The notes beneath the pieces were generated by a model. That model searched no databases. It was not told where the DNA came from and saw nothing but the letters and a program-made list of their open reading frames with translations. The position numbers and the translations under genes are program-made. Shown here one piece after another: positions 23,726 through 32,212 of a stretch of DNA of 64,000 nucleotides; the first letter of the stretch is position 1; each line of letters begins with the position of its first letter. The stretch lies in the NCBI RefSeq assembly GCF_015356855.1, contig NZ_ARXR01000004.1:1-64000 (forward strand). Direction: 5' to 3'. The stretch comes from Alloalcanivorax venustensis ISO4. Lineage in GTDB: Bacteria > Pseudomonadota > Gammaproteobacteria > Pseudomonadales > Alcanivoracaceae.

Positions 23726-25219
23726 TCAGCCGCGTGACACGCCCAGGCGACGGCGTTTACCGCCTTCCGCCTTGACGAACTCCAGGGCGTCATCGTTAAG
23801 CCGGCCATAGCGCAGGCGCGGCAGATCGTAGAGGTAGTTGCTGAGTACCTTCCAGGGGGCCTTGTCGCCCTGGCGCGGCAGCCGGTGGGCGGCGCGCTGC
23901 ACATAGCCGGACTGCAGGTCCAGGAAGGTCTTGTCGGTGTCGCTGCCGTCGTGGTCCTTCGGGGTGACCTGCTGCAGCCCCTTGCGGGACATATAGTTGA
24001 GCAGCCGGCACACGTACTCGGCGGCGATGTCCGCTTTCAGCGTCCAGGAGGCGTTGGTGTAACCGAACACCATGGCCATGTTGGGCACGTCGCGCAGCAT
24101 CACGCCTTTGTACACCAGCACGTCGCGGGGCTCGCGGGTCTCGCCGTCCACCGACAGCTCGGCGCCGCCCAGCAGCTGCAGGTCCAGGCCGGTGGCGGTG
24201 ATGATGATGTCCGCGTCCAGCTCTTCGCCGGACTTCAGGCGGATGCCGTTCTCGGTGAAGGTATCAATATGATCGGTGACGATGGACGCTTCACCACGGC
24301 GCAGCACCTTGAACAGGTCGCCGTTGGGCACCGCGCACAGGCGCTCGTCCCAGGGGTTGTAGCTGGGCCGGAAGTGCTTCATGTCGATGTCGTCGCCGAG
24401 CTGACGGCGGGCGGCGGCCAGCAGGGCGCGGCGCACCAGGCCCGGGCGCTGCTTGGACAGCCGGTAGACCAGACGCTGCAGGCCGATGTTACGGGCCCGC
24501 GCCATGCGGTAGACCACCATTTCCGGCAGGAAGCGGCGCAGCTTCACCGACAGTTCGTCGCGCTCCGGCACGGTGGCGATGTAGGTCGGCGAGCGCTGCA
24601 GCATGGTGACATGCTCGGCGTCCTTGGCCATGGCCGGCACCAGGGTCACCGCGGTGGCGCCACTGCCGATCACCACCACTTTCTTGCCGCTGTAATCCAG
24701 ATCCTCCGGCCACTGCTGGGGATGCACCAGGCGCCCTTTGAACTGATCGGCGCCGGGGAAGTCCGGCGTGTAGCCGGCGTCATAGTTGTAGTAACCGGTG
24801 CAGCAGAGCAGGAACTGGCAGGTGAAGATTTCGCTTTCACCGCTGCCTTCGTTTTCCACGCGCACGGTCCATTGACCGTCGCGGGTGGAGAAGTCCGCGT
24901 CGACCATGCGGCGCTCGAAATAGATCTTGTCGTCGATGTTGTATTCGGCGGCGGTGTCGGCGATGTATTCACGGATCGACGGGCCGTCGGCGAGCACCTT
25001 GGGTTCGGTCCAGGGGCGGAAGTTATAGCCCAGGGTGTACATGTCGGAATCCGAACGGATACCGGGATAACGGAACAGGTCCCAGGTGCCGCCGATGCGC
25101 TTGCGGCGCTCGATCAGGGCGAAACTGCGATCCGGGGACTGACGGCTCAGGTGACACGCCGCGCCCACCCCGGACAAACCGGCGCCGATAATCAGCACGT
25201 CGAAATGGTTATTGGACAT
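23726..25219 (-). CDS. almA: AlmA-like flavin monooxygenase
   Basis: A 497-residue FAD- and NADPH-binding monooxygenase. The first Rossmann motif is IIGAGLSGVGA (residues 10-20); the segment GGTWDLFRYPGIRSDSDM is strongly like AlmA of Acinetobacter and Alcanivorax, which starts long-chain (above C20) alkane degradation. The Baeyer-Villiger-type fingerprint F-x-G-x3-H-x3-W-P is present as FKGRLVHPQQWP, and the NADPH Rossmann motif is VIGSGATAVTL. Length also fits AlmA. The ATG has a strong GGAGG site. It is the last gene of a same-strand run, with a 180-bp gap to the preceding monooxygenase gene. Assignment to alkanes rather than ketones is by similarity, recalled not searched. Confidence 0.85.
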   Translation of the reverse strand: MSNNHFDVLIIGAGLSGVGAACHLSRQSPDRSFALIERRKRIGGTWDLFRYPGIRSDSDMYTLGYNFRPWTEPKVLADGPSIREYIADTAAEYNIDDKIYFERRMVDADFSTRDGQWTVRVENEGSGESEIFTCQFLLCCTGYYNYDAGYTPDFPGADQFKGRLVHPQQWPEDLDYSGKKVVVIGSGATAVTLVPAMAKDAEHVTMLQRSPTYIATVPERDELSVKLRRFLPEMVVYRMARARNIGLQRLVYRLSKQRPGLVRRALLAAARRQLGDDIDMKHFRPSYNPWDERLCAVPNGDLFKVLRRGEASIVTDHIDTFTENGIRLKSGEELDADIIITATGLDLQLLGGAELSVDGETREPRDVLVYKGVMLRDVPNMAMVFGYTNASWTLKADIAAEYVCRLLNYMSRKGLQQVTPKDHDGSDTDKTFLDLQSGYVQRAAHRLPRQGDKAPWKVLSNYLYDLPRLRYGRLNDDALEFVKAEGGKRRRLGVSRG

Positions 25220-25400
25220 TACTACCTCCAGCGCCGGTCCGCCGCCAGCGCGCTTTGCGCGGCTGCCGGGCGGCCAGGCTTACATTGCTCAATGGCATCT
25301 TTTCCTGGGGGGCAATAATGCCTTCGCCCGCCCGTCACCGAAAGTGCAGAGTGGGCCGTTCCGTCGTCGCTACGGCCAATCCGCTGGCGCGATCCTCCCT

Positions 25401-27122
25401 TCAGGCAGGCACCAGCTGATAGTCCTGCTCCTCGAACTGCGCCATCTGCCTTTGGTACTGGGTGGCGAAGCCCGGAAACATGGTGGCGTTGAAGCCGTCC
25501 TCGGTGAGGTACCAGCTCTTGCAGCCGGAGTTCCAGTTGGTTTTGGCGAGGCGCTTTTGCAGGCGCTGGTTATGACGCTGCTGCACGTCTTCCTTCACAT
25601 CCAGCATTTTCAGATTGCCGTCGAGGATGCGCAGAATGCCCTTCACCGCATAGTCGAGCTGGGACTCCATATACACCAGCGCCGAGTTATGGCCCGGGCC
25701 GGAGTTGGGGCCGAAGGTGAGGAACAGATTCGGGTAGCCGGCCACGTTAATACTCTTGTAGGCCTGGGCGCCGCCCTGCCATTCCTCGTCCAGCCGGCGG
25801 CCGTCCAGACCCTTGACCGGGAAAGGCGTGCCGCTCTTGCTGACGTCGAAGCCGGTGGCGAACACGATGCAATCCAGCTGGTGCTCGACGCCGTCCGAGG
25901 TGCGGATGCCGTTTGGCGCCAGCCGCGCGATCGGCCAGGTAATCAGTTCGGCGTTGTCTTTCTGCAGGGCCGGGTAATAGTCGTTGGAGACCAGCACCCG
26001 TTTGCAGCCGATGCGGAAGTCCGGGGTCAGCTGCCGGCGCATCCAGTCGTCTTCCACCTGGTTATGCAGGTGCGCCAGACTGAGACGCTCGGCCACGCGG
26101 GTCAGCGGCGAGTTCCAGATCACTGCCATGGCCATGGTTTCGTGGGTCCAGAACAGCGCCTGGCGCACCGCCTTTTGGCTGGCGGGTACTTTCTTGAACA
26201 ACTTCTTGTGCCAGTCCGGCGTTTTGAAATCCGGACGCGGCACCACCCAGCCCGGCGTGCGCTGGAACACTTTCAACTTGCCCACGGTTTTTACCAGCTC
26301 CGGAACAATTTGAATGCCGCTGGCGCCGGTACCGATCACCGCCACGCGCTTTCCGGTGAAGTCGTAGTCGTGGTCCCAGCGCGCGCTGTGAATCTTCTTG
26401 CCCTCGAACTCCTCCAGGCCTTCGATGTTCGGAAAGCTGGCGTTGGACAACGGCCCCTGGGCCATCACCGCGGTGCGGCCGCGCACCACCTCGCCTTTTT
26501 CCAGCGTGGCTTCCCACAGGCCGGCTTTCTCCTGGAACGACAGATCGGTGACGTTGCAGTTGAAGCGAATGTGTTTTTCCAGATCGAATTCGTCCACCAG
26601 ATAGTGGATGTAATCGAGAATCTCGTTGCTGCCGGAGAAGCTGCGCGACCACTCCGGGTTGGGCGCGAACGAATAGGAGTACAGATTGGAGGGAATGTCG
26701 CAGGCGGCGCCCGGGTAGGTGTTGTCCCGCCAGGTGCCGCCGACGCGGTCGCCCCGTTCCAGAATCACGAAATCATTGACCCCCGCCTGCTTCAGCCGGA
26801 TCGCCATGCCCAGCCCGGCAAAGCCGGCGCCCACGATCACCACCGAGGCCGGCTTCGCCTGGCGCTTGGCGGCGGCTTTTTTGGGCGCCGCTTTTTTCAC
26901 GGTGGCCTTTTTAGCCGGGGCTTTTCTGGCGGCGGCTTTCTTGGCCGTCGCCTTTTTAGCTGTCGCCTTCTTCGCGGTGGCCTTCTTCGCCGCCGCTTTC
27001 TTGCGCGGCGCTTTGGCGGCGGCGTTCTTAGCGGCGCCGTTGTTAGCCGCGTTGTCTTGCGCCTTCACTTCAGGCTGGTCCGCCACACGGCTTTCGTTGC
27101 TGTTGGGGGTGTCGTCATTCAT
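25401..27122 (-). CDS. Baeyer-Villiger monooxygenase with histone-like N-terminal tail
   Basis: A 573-residue flavoprotein monooxygenase with an unusual N-terminus. Residues 33-90 are a Lys/Ala/Thr/Pro repeat built from AAKK and ATAKK units, like the tails of histone H1, AlgP or HupB. From residue 93 a normal enzyme follows: FAD motif VGAGFAGL (97-104), GGTWRDNTYPGAACD, the Baeyer-Villiger fingerprint FEGKKIHSARWD (239-250), and NADPH motif GTGASG (264-269). It should insert oxygen next to a carbonyl in ketones or related substrates. The tail could bind DNA, polyphosphate or another polyanion; that is inference. No good ribosome binding site precedes the ATG. An internal start near residue 92 is not available as ATG. 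Confidence 0.88.
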   Translation of the reverse strand: MNDDTPNSNESRVADQPEVKAQDNAANNGAAKNAAAKAPRKKAAAKKATAKKATAKKATAKKAAARKAPAKKATVKKAAPKKAAAKRQAKPASVVIVGAGFAGLGMAIRLKQAGVNDFVILERGDRVGGTWRDNTYPGAACDIPSNLYSYSFAPNPEWSRSFSGSNEILDYIHYLVDEFDLEKHIRFNCNVTDLSFQEKAGLWEATLEKGEVVRGRTAVMAQGPLSNASFPNIEGLEEFEGKKIHSARWDHDYDFTGKRVAVIGTGASGIQIVPELVKTVGKLKVFQRTPGWVVPRPDFKTPDWHKKLFKKVPASQKAVRQALFWTHETMAMAVIWNSPLTRVAERLSLAHLHNQVEDDWMRRQLTPDFRIGCKRVLVSNDYYPALQKDNAELITWPIARLAPNGIRTSDGVEHQLDCIVFATGFDVSKSGTPFPVKGLDGRRLDEEWQGGAQAYKSINVAGYPNLFLTFGPNSGPGHNSALVYMESQLDYAVKGILRILDGNLKMLDVKEDVQQRHNQRLQKRLAKTNWNSGCKSWYLTEDGFNATMFPGFATQYQRQMAQFEEQDYQLVPA

Positions 27123-27190
27123 AGGAATTCACTGGCTGAAAGATCGGATTGAAAGGGTCATCGCTTGGCAAGCGGATGTAGGAACAGGCT

Positions 27191-27360
27191 TTGTGGGAGC
27201 GGGCCCTGTGGGAGCGGGCCTTGCCCGCGAAAGGGAGCGAAGCTCCCGGCGGGATCCCAGAGACTTTCCTAACGGCAGCACAAACAGCCTCTCTGGAATC
27301 CTGCGGGGCAACCTTTGCCGGCCGGCGTTGCCGGCCTTTCGCTTGCAAGCAAGCTCGCAC
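27191..27360. repeat. REP-type inverted element (REPIN-like)
   Basis: Starts TTGTGGGAGCGGGCC (partly doubled), continues TTGCCCGCGAAAGG, has an inner GGCGGGATCCCAGAGA facing CTCTCTGGAATCCTGC, and ends with CCTTTCGCTTGCAAGC and GCTCGCAC. The arms are inverted copies. Lies upstream of the tailed monooxygenase gene. Confidence 0.65.
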
Positions 27361-27396
27361 AATCTTGCTGCCGTAGTACCGGGAAATTCCGGGCCG

Positions 27397-28326
27397 TTAC
27401 GCTGTTGGTTTGTAGGTAATGCCCTTCACCCAGGTCGGCACGCGGGACGGCATCACCCATTCCGGCACGCGGTCGGTGAGCTTGACCATGGCGTCCACCG
27501 GCGCGTGGTACATGCGGTTGCGGCGGTTCACCACCATCCGGCCGTGGCGGCTGATGATCTGGTACCAGGGGTTGTTGCGCCCTTCCTGGGTGCGGCCGCC
27601 GATGCGCTCGAACTTTCTCATCGCCGCGTAGAGGCGCTCTTCGCCGAGGCCCATCTCGATGATGTTGTCGCGCATGCGGTTGAGCAGCGGCACATAGGAG
27701 GCGACGCCAAGAATCAAACGCGGGTCGGCGATGGTGCCCAGCGCTTTCAGGGTCTTCAGGTAGAGCGGACCGTGGCCCTGCATTTCCAGCACGTGGAATC
27801 CCACGCCCAGGTGGCGGGATTCGTCGTCGTTGATCTTGGCGAACGCCTGGTGGCACACCGGGTCGTCCACGGTTTCCAGCAGGAAGGTGCAGAGCGCGCC
27901 GTCCAGGGCGATCTCCAGCATCGGAATCACCGAGCCCAGCACTTCCAGGGGCATGTCGTCGCTGTAGCGGTCCAGCCACTGGATCACCAGCTTCAGGTTC
28001 TTGTTGGGCTCGGGAATGTTGTCGCCGTCGAGCATGCCCCAGCGCTTCATCAGCGCCATTTCCGCGTTGGCGTGGCGCTGCTCCTCGGCGTGGAAGTAGG
28101 TGTAGATTTCCTTGAGCGTGTCGTTGGGCGCTTTCTTGGCCATGGCCGCGAACCCGCGCGCGCCGACGTGCTCGATCCACATCAGATCGGCCATGAAGGC
28201 TTTCAGCTTGGGCCACTGCTCGGCGGTGATCCTGTCGGCGCCGGGAGCGTCCCAGTCGATGTCCGCCAGGGCCCACTGGCTGGCTTTGACTTTGGCGAGC
28301 ATTTTTTCGAGATCGATGGAAGCCAT
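27397..28326 (-). CDS. ferritin-like di-iron protein
   Basis: A 309-residue, mostly helical soluble protein. It shows the two-half ferritin-like di-iron pattern: an early Glu helix (MWIEHVGARG), then E-E-Q-R-H (FHAEEQRHANAEMAL) and a second set with Glu and D-E-S-R-H (LETVDDPVCHQAF ... NDDESRHLGVGFHVLEM). Such proteins include oxygenases, N-oxygenases and desaturase-like enzymes. Exact chemistry unknown. A strong AAGGAG site precedes the ATG. It lies between an SDR and the tailed monooxygenase on the same strand, so an oxidative role in the same pathway is plausible. Confidence 0.7.
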   Translation of the reverse strand: MASIDLEKMLAKVKASQWALADIDWDAPGADRITAEQWPKLKAFMADLMWIEHVGARGFAAMAKKAPNDTLKEIYTYFHAEEQRHANAEMALMKRWGMLDGDNIPEPNKNLKLVIQWLDRYSDDMPLEVLGSVIPMLEIALDGALCTFLLETVDDPVCHQAFAKINDDESRHLGVGFHVLEMQGHGPLYLKTLKALGTIADPRLILGVASYVPLLNRMRDNIIEMGLGEERLYAAMRKFERIGGRTQEGRNNPWYQIISRHGRMVVNRRNRMYHAPVDAMVKLTDRVPEWVMPSRVPTWVKGITYKPTA

Positions 28327-28355
28327 GCGTGTCTCCTTCCGGTACGGAACGGGGT

Positions 28356-29201
28356 TCAGGGTTTGGCCAGCGTGAAGCGGCTCAGCAGGCCGGCTCCGCG
28401 CGCGTAGGTGGCGGGCAGATAGCGTTTGGCGCGCCAGATCAGGCGGGCGTCCACCTGCGGCAGCACATAAAGACGGCCCTTATCCAGGGCTTTCAGGGTG
28501 GTCGCGGCGACGCCCTCGGCGGACACGCCGGTGAGCGACACCCATTTGTTCATCAGCGGCGTCACCGAATCGTCGATGCGGCCGTCGCGGAAAATATTGG
28601 TCTTCACCACCGTGGGGCACAGCGCCGTGACGGTGATGCCGGCGCCGGCGGTTTCCGCCGCCAGCGTTTCGGACAGCGCCAGCACCGCCGCCTTGCTGGC
28701 GTTGTAGGGGCCCATGCTGGGCGCGGCGGCGAAGCTGGCGGTGGAGCACACATTGATGATGCCGCCGCCACCGCCGGCGCGCAGGCGCGGGGTGAACACG
28801 TGGCAGCCGTGCACCACGCCCCACATATTGACGCCCATCACCCAGTGCCAGTCGTCCATGGAGATCTCGCCCACCGGCTTGCCGCCGGCGCCGACGCCGG
28901 CGTTATTGATCACCAGGGTGGGCTCTTCGCCGAACCATTCCCGGGCCTGGTCCGCCAGGGCTTCCACCTGTTCCAGCACGGATACGTCGCAGGGCACGGC
29001 CAGGGCGTGGCCGCCCTGCTCCTGGATCGCCTCGGCGGTGGCCGTGGCGGTGGCCGGGTTAAGGTCGCTGCACACCACCCGGCCGCCGCGGCGCGCCAGC
29101 TCCAGCGCGAACGCCCGGCCGATGCCGCTGCCGGCGCCGGTAACCACGGCGCGGCTGCCTTTGGAGAGCTTGTTACTGGTAAACACTTTGCTGCTGAGCA
29201 T
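28356..29201 (-). CDS. short-chain dehydrogenase/reductase
   Basis: A 281-residue NAD(P)-dependent SDR. Cofactor motif TGAGSGIG (T-G-x3-G-x-G), NNAG (in INNAGVGAGG), catalytic Ser in CSTASFAAAP and Y-x3-K in YNASKAAVLALSE are all present. It would interconvert an alcohol and a ketone or aldehyde, fitting the neighbouring monooxygenases. The ATG at 29,201 is chosen since an earlier TTG start would add an unlikely leader. First gene of the minus-strand run SDR, di-iron protein, tailed monooxygenase, almA; divergent from a TetR gene. Confidence 0.88.
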   Translation of the reverse strand: MLSSKVFTSNKLSKGSRAVVTGAGSGIGRAFALELARRGGRVVCSDLNPATATATAEAIQEQGGHALAVPCDVSVLEQVEALADQAREWFGEEPTLVINNAGVGAGGKPVGEISMDDWHWVMGVNMWGVVHGCHVFTPRLRAGGGGGIINVCSTASFAAAPSMGPYNASKAAVLALSETLAAETAGAGITVTALCPTVVKTNIFRDGRIDDSVTPLMNKWVSLTGVSAEGVAATTLKALDKGRLYVLPQVDARLIWRAKRYLPATYARGAGLLSRFTLAKP

Positions 29202-29251
29202 CAGGGCGAACCTCGCCGAATTGACCGTGACATTGATTAATGGCAACTTAG

Positions 29252-29269
29252 TCCGACTAATTGTTCGGA
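29252..29269. promoter_or_regulatory. candidate TetR operator
   Basis: TCCGA-CTAATTGT-TCGGA, an 18-bp inverted repeat, in the 80-bp gap between the divergent SDR and TetR genes. Good position to repress both. Confidence 0.5.
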
Positions 29270-29281
29270 TTCAACTCGGAT

Positions 29282-29902
29282 ATGCCTCGTAAACCCCAGC
29301 AGCCGCGCGCCCACGCCACCGTCGGCGCCATCGTCGAAGCCGGCTTTATCTCGCTCGCCCGCAACGGCGTGGAAAACACCACCACCCGGCATATCGCCGA
29401 TATCGCCGGGGTCAGCGTGGGGTCGCTCTATGAGTATTTCGCCAACAAGGAAGAAGTGTTCGATGCCATGCACGAGCACATGGTCCGGGAGGTGGTGGGC
29501 ATGGTGCGGCCGCTGATCCCCACGCTGGTGCGCATGGACATCCGCGAGCTGGTGGCGGAGCTGCTCTATCGGTTCCGTGACTTACTGGAGCGCGACGACG
29601 GCCGTTACCTGCGCTATATGAGCTACGCCGCCTACTTCGCGCCGCGCGATCAGATCGAGCCGATCAACCGGCTGCTGATGGATTTGCTGATGAAGTACGT
29701 GATGCACCATCCGCAGCTGGTGCGGCTGGGCAACCTGCCGGCGATGGGCTTCATTATGATCAACGGTGGGGTGTTCACGGTGATTCGCTATCTCACCGAG
29801 CCCAACCCCACCGTCACCTTCGACGACCTGGTGCGCGGCCTGGGGGACATGGTCGCGCACTTCGTGGACGGCGAGCTGCAACGGGCGGGCGGCACCGACT
29901 GA
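29282..29902 (+). CDS. TetR-family regulator of the oxidation cluster
   Basis: A 206-residue TetR regulator. The N-terminal helix-turn-helix is clear (TTTRHIADIAGVSVGSLYEY, FANKEEVF). The C-terminal ligand domain is variable and predicts a hydrophobic ligand pocket. The ATG at 29,282 is chosen; an in-frame TTG seven codons upstream is less likely. Divergent from the SDR-led cluster with a palindrome between, so it probably represses the cluster and itself. Ligand may be an alkane- or ketone-derived compound (inference). Confidence 0.88.
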   Translation: MPRKPQQPRAHATVGAIVEAGFISLARNGVENTTTRHIADIAGVSVGSLYEYFANKEEVFDAMHEHMVREVVGMVRPLIPTLVRMDIRELVAELLYRFRDLLERDDGRYLRYMSYAAYFAPRDQIEPINRLLMDLLMKYVMHHPQLVRLGNLPAMGFIMINGGVFTVIRYLTEPNPTVTFDDLVRGLGDMVAHFVDGELQRAGGTD

Positions 29903-29906
29903 GCGG

Positions 29907-30362
29907 TTATTTCAGCAGGTCGGTATGCAGGTTGGGGGCGTCGCGGTCCACCCGCTGCCAGGTCTGGCTGCGGCCCAGCAGGCTGATGCCCAGATAACCG
30001 CGCGCTTCCAGGGTGTTCTCGTCGGTCAGGGTGGCGCGGGCGCTGTAGGTTTTGCCGTTGTCCGGGGAATAGATGCTGCCGTCTTCCCACTCGTTGTCGC
30101 CGGCGTACTCCAGCCCCTTGAGCACGGTCACGCCGAGCAACCGGCGGCCGCGCAGCTTCTCGTCCGGGTTCTCGGTGTCGTAGCGGGCTTCGCCGCTGCG
30201 CGAGCCCACCACGGTGCCCACCCAGGCGTCGCCCTCTTTATGAATCTGCACATAGCCGCCGGTATCGGTTTCCCAGATACCTTCAATGGCGTTTTCGTCG
30301 CCGGCGGCCCAGGCGATGGCGCCGAAAGCCAGCAAGGCGGTAATCAGGATGGCACGGATCAT
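29907..30362 (-). CDS. DUF2147 secreted protein
   Basis: A 151-residue exported protein with a Sec signal peptide (cleavage near A-W-A-A at residues 17-20). The mature part matches DUF2147: IEGIWETDTGGYVQIHKEGD, GRRLLGVTVLKGLEYAGDNEWEDGSIYSPDNGKTY, and ARGYLGISLLGRSQTWQRV. Periplasmic; function unknown, although some members are linked to membrane stress. Convergent with the TetR gene, four bases apart. Confidence 0.85.
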   Translation of the reverse strand: MIRAILITALLAFGAIAWAAGDENAIEGIWETDTGGYVQIHKEGDAWVGTVVGSRSGEARYDTENPDEKLRGRRLLGVTVLKGLEYAGDNEWEDGSIYSPDNGKTYSARATLTDENTLEARGYLGISLLGRSQTWQRVDRDAPNLHTDLLK

Positions 30363-30526
30363 GGTTCAGTCCTCTACTTCAGAACGGTCTTTAGGGGCAA
30401 CGGTTTTGCACTGCGCAATATTTATGAGCACATTGCGGGCAGCGCAAAAGAGTAAACAAAGTCGACCCTGTTGTCTGTCACTTTAGAGGGGTGAAACGGG
30501 GTGGGGTTCTTAAAACAAGATCAAAT

Positions 30527-30551
30527 CGCCCCCGCGCGAACGGCGGGGGCG
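30527..30551. terminator. hairpin after the aminotransferase gene
   Basis: CGCCCCCGC and GCGGGGGCG form a perfect 9-bp stem around GCGAACG; on the minus strand it is followed by ATTTGATCTTGTTTT. It lies 24 bases after the aminotransferase stop. Confidence 0.7.
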
Positions 30552-30574
30552 GAAAGCGGAACCGGCGGCGGCCC

Positions 30575-31708
30575 TCAGCCGAGGATTTTCGCCAGCGCCT
30601 GCTCCAGGTTTTCCACGGTGCGCTCGATGTTGTTGAGCTTGTCGAGCCCGAACAGGCCCACGCGGAAGGTCTTGAAGTCGTCCGGCTCGTCGCACATCAG
30701 CGGCACGCCGGCGGCGGTCTGCAGCCCTTCACCGATAAACTTCTTGGCGTTGTGCAGGCCGTCGTCGCCGGTGTAGCAGACCACCACGCCGGGCGCCTGG
30801 AAGCCGGTGGCCGCCACGCTCTGAATGCCATAGCGGGTGAACAGCGCCCGCACCCGGCCGCCGAGCTCTTCCTGCAGGGCCTGAACCACCGGGAAGCCCT
30901 GGGCGCGGGTCTCTTCCATGATGTCACGGAAGCGCGCCAGGCCATCGGTGGGCAGGGTGGCGTGGTAGGCGTGGCCGCCGTCCTCGTAGGCGCGCATGAT
31001 GCCCAGCCAGCGCTTCAGGTCGGCGGCGAAGCTGGTGCTCTGGGTGTCGTCCAGCCGGCGCAGGGCCTCTTCGCCCAGCATCACCAGGGCGGCGCAGGGC
31101 GATGAGCTCCAGCCCTTCTGCGGCGCGCTGATCAGCACGTCCACACCGCGCGCTTTCATGTCGACCCACAGGGCGCCGGAGGCTATGCAGTCGAGCACGA
31201 ACAAACCGCCCACCTCGTGCACCGCTTCGGCCACGGCTTCCAGATAGTCGTTCGGCAGCAACAGGCCGGCGGCGGTCTCCACATGGGGCGCGAACACCAG
31301 GTCCGGCTTCTCGGCGCGGATCGCCGCCACCACGTCCTCGATGGGCGCCGGCGCGAACGGTGCGGGCTCGCCCTCGCCCTCCACCTGACGCGCCTTTAGC
31401 ACGGTCTCGGCGGCGGGGATCGAGCCCATCTCGAAAATCTGGCTCCAGCGGTAGCTGAACCAACCGTTGCGGATCACCAGGCATTTCTTGCCGGTGGCGA
31501 ACTGACGCGCCACCGCTTCCATACCGTAGGTACCGCCGCCGGGCACCACCGCCACGGCCTCGGCGTGGTAGGCCTGTTTCAGGGTGGCGGAAATATCCCG
31601 CATCACCTGCTGAAACGCCTGGGACATATGATTCAGCGACCGGTCCGTGAACACCACGGAGTATTCGAGCAGACCGTCCGGGTCTATCTCGGGCACCAGT
31701 TGAGACAC
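30575..31708 (-). CDS. class V aminotransferase
   Basis: A 377-residue PLP enzyme of the class V aminotransferase family (alanine-glyoxylate or serine-pyruvate type). PLP-site features are PGGGTYGMEAVAR, FVLDCIASGALWVDMKARGVD (Asp of the cofactor pocket) and the Schiff-base lysine in SAPQKGWSSSPCAALVML. Substrate cannot be fixed from sequence. The GTG at 31,708 follows GGGAGAG; a longer upstream reading translates heptad-repeat DNA and is not credible. Its upstream region is the large repeat element. Confidence 0.85.
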   Translation of the reverse strand: MSQLVPEIDPDGLLEYSVVFTDRSLNHMSQAFQQVMRDISATLKQAYHAEAVAVVPGGGTYGMEAVARQFATGKKCLVIRNGWFSYRWSQIFEMGSIPAAETVLKARQVEGEGEPAPFAPAPIEDVVAAIRAEKPDLVFAPHVETAAGLLLPNDYLEAVAEAVHEVGGLFVLDCIASGALWVDMKARGVDVLISAPQKGWSSSPCAALVMLGEEALRRLDDTQSTSFAADLKRWLGIMRAYEDGGHAYHATLPTDGLARFRDIMEETRAQGFPVVQALQEELGGRVRALFTRYGIQSVAATGFQAPGVVVCYTGDDGLHNAKKFIGEGLQTAAGVPLMCDEPDDFKTFRVGLFGLDKLNNIERTVENLEQALAKILG

Positions 31709-32211
31709 AAGCACTCTCCCGACTTCAGTTCGTTTGCGACAGGGCAATTGGTTTGCGACAGAGTAGCTGTTATAGAGGCGTGAGTCTCGGGCTGCAAGCC
31801 TCAGGCTGCAAGCTTCAAGCCTCAAGCTGCAAGCAGGCCGTGCTGGCGGAGGGGTCGTGCTGCTAACCAGGACGGCAGCAAGTTGAAAGTTGAAGGGGCC
31901 GTGCCTGCGGGGAGGCCGTGCCGTGGCGGCGATACAGGGTTCAGGATGCAGGATACAAGGGAGGGCTTAAATGAGATCCCAGGTTATTGCTTTTGCGCAA
32001 GGCTGGGATTGCGCAAGCGCAACGTGCGCGGCGCACGGCCGGCCAGCACTCTAAGACCTCGTCCGCGTTGTATCCTGTATCCTGCATCCTGAATCGCCCT
32101 TGCCCGCCGCCCCGCCTTCACCTTTCAACTTGCAACTTGCTGACGCCCGGCCAGCGGCACGGCCGTTACTCCAGCACGGCCTGCTTGCAGCTTGAGGCTT
32201 GTAGCTTGCAG
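31709..32211. other. 503-bp gap filled by a mirrored heptad-repeat element
   Basis: No gene found. The promoter of the aminotransferase gene should lie at its left end (31,709-31,790). The rest is the element described at 31,791-32,212. The centre (31,966-32,062) has two TTGCGCAA palindromes 16 bp apart. Short readings through here are repeat artefacts. Confidence 0.7.
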
Positions 32212-32212
32212 C
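31791..32212. repeat. mirrored composite heptad element
   Basis: Left to right: GCAAGCY/TCAAGCY heptads (31,791-31,835), GGCCGTGC box, AGTTGAA heptads (31,877-31,895), GGCCGTGCC boxes, ATGCAGG-type heptads (31,931-31,960), a 97-bp centre, then the same classes in reverse complement and reverse order: ATCCTGT heptads (32,071-32,095), CAACTTG heptads (32,121-32,142), GCACGGCC boxes (32,157-32,181), CTTGAGG/CTTGTAG heptads (32,184-32,212). All arrays have a 7-bp period. The right end abuts the carboxylase stop codon. Confidence 0.7.

Noticed and set aside
25219..25400. tRNA or small RNA between the two monooxygenase genes
   Set aside because: No cloverleaf or terminator seen; just a short spacer.
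25212..27152. A 646-codon plus-strand frame opposite the tailed monooxygenase
   Set aside because: Antisense shadow; its apparent repeat is only the complement of the AAKK coding repeat.
31709..32211. Small proteins in the gap upstream of the aminotransferase
   Set aside because: All readings run through heptad repeats, so their amino-acid sequence is only the repeat in translation.
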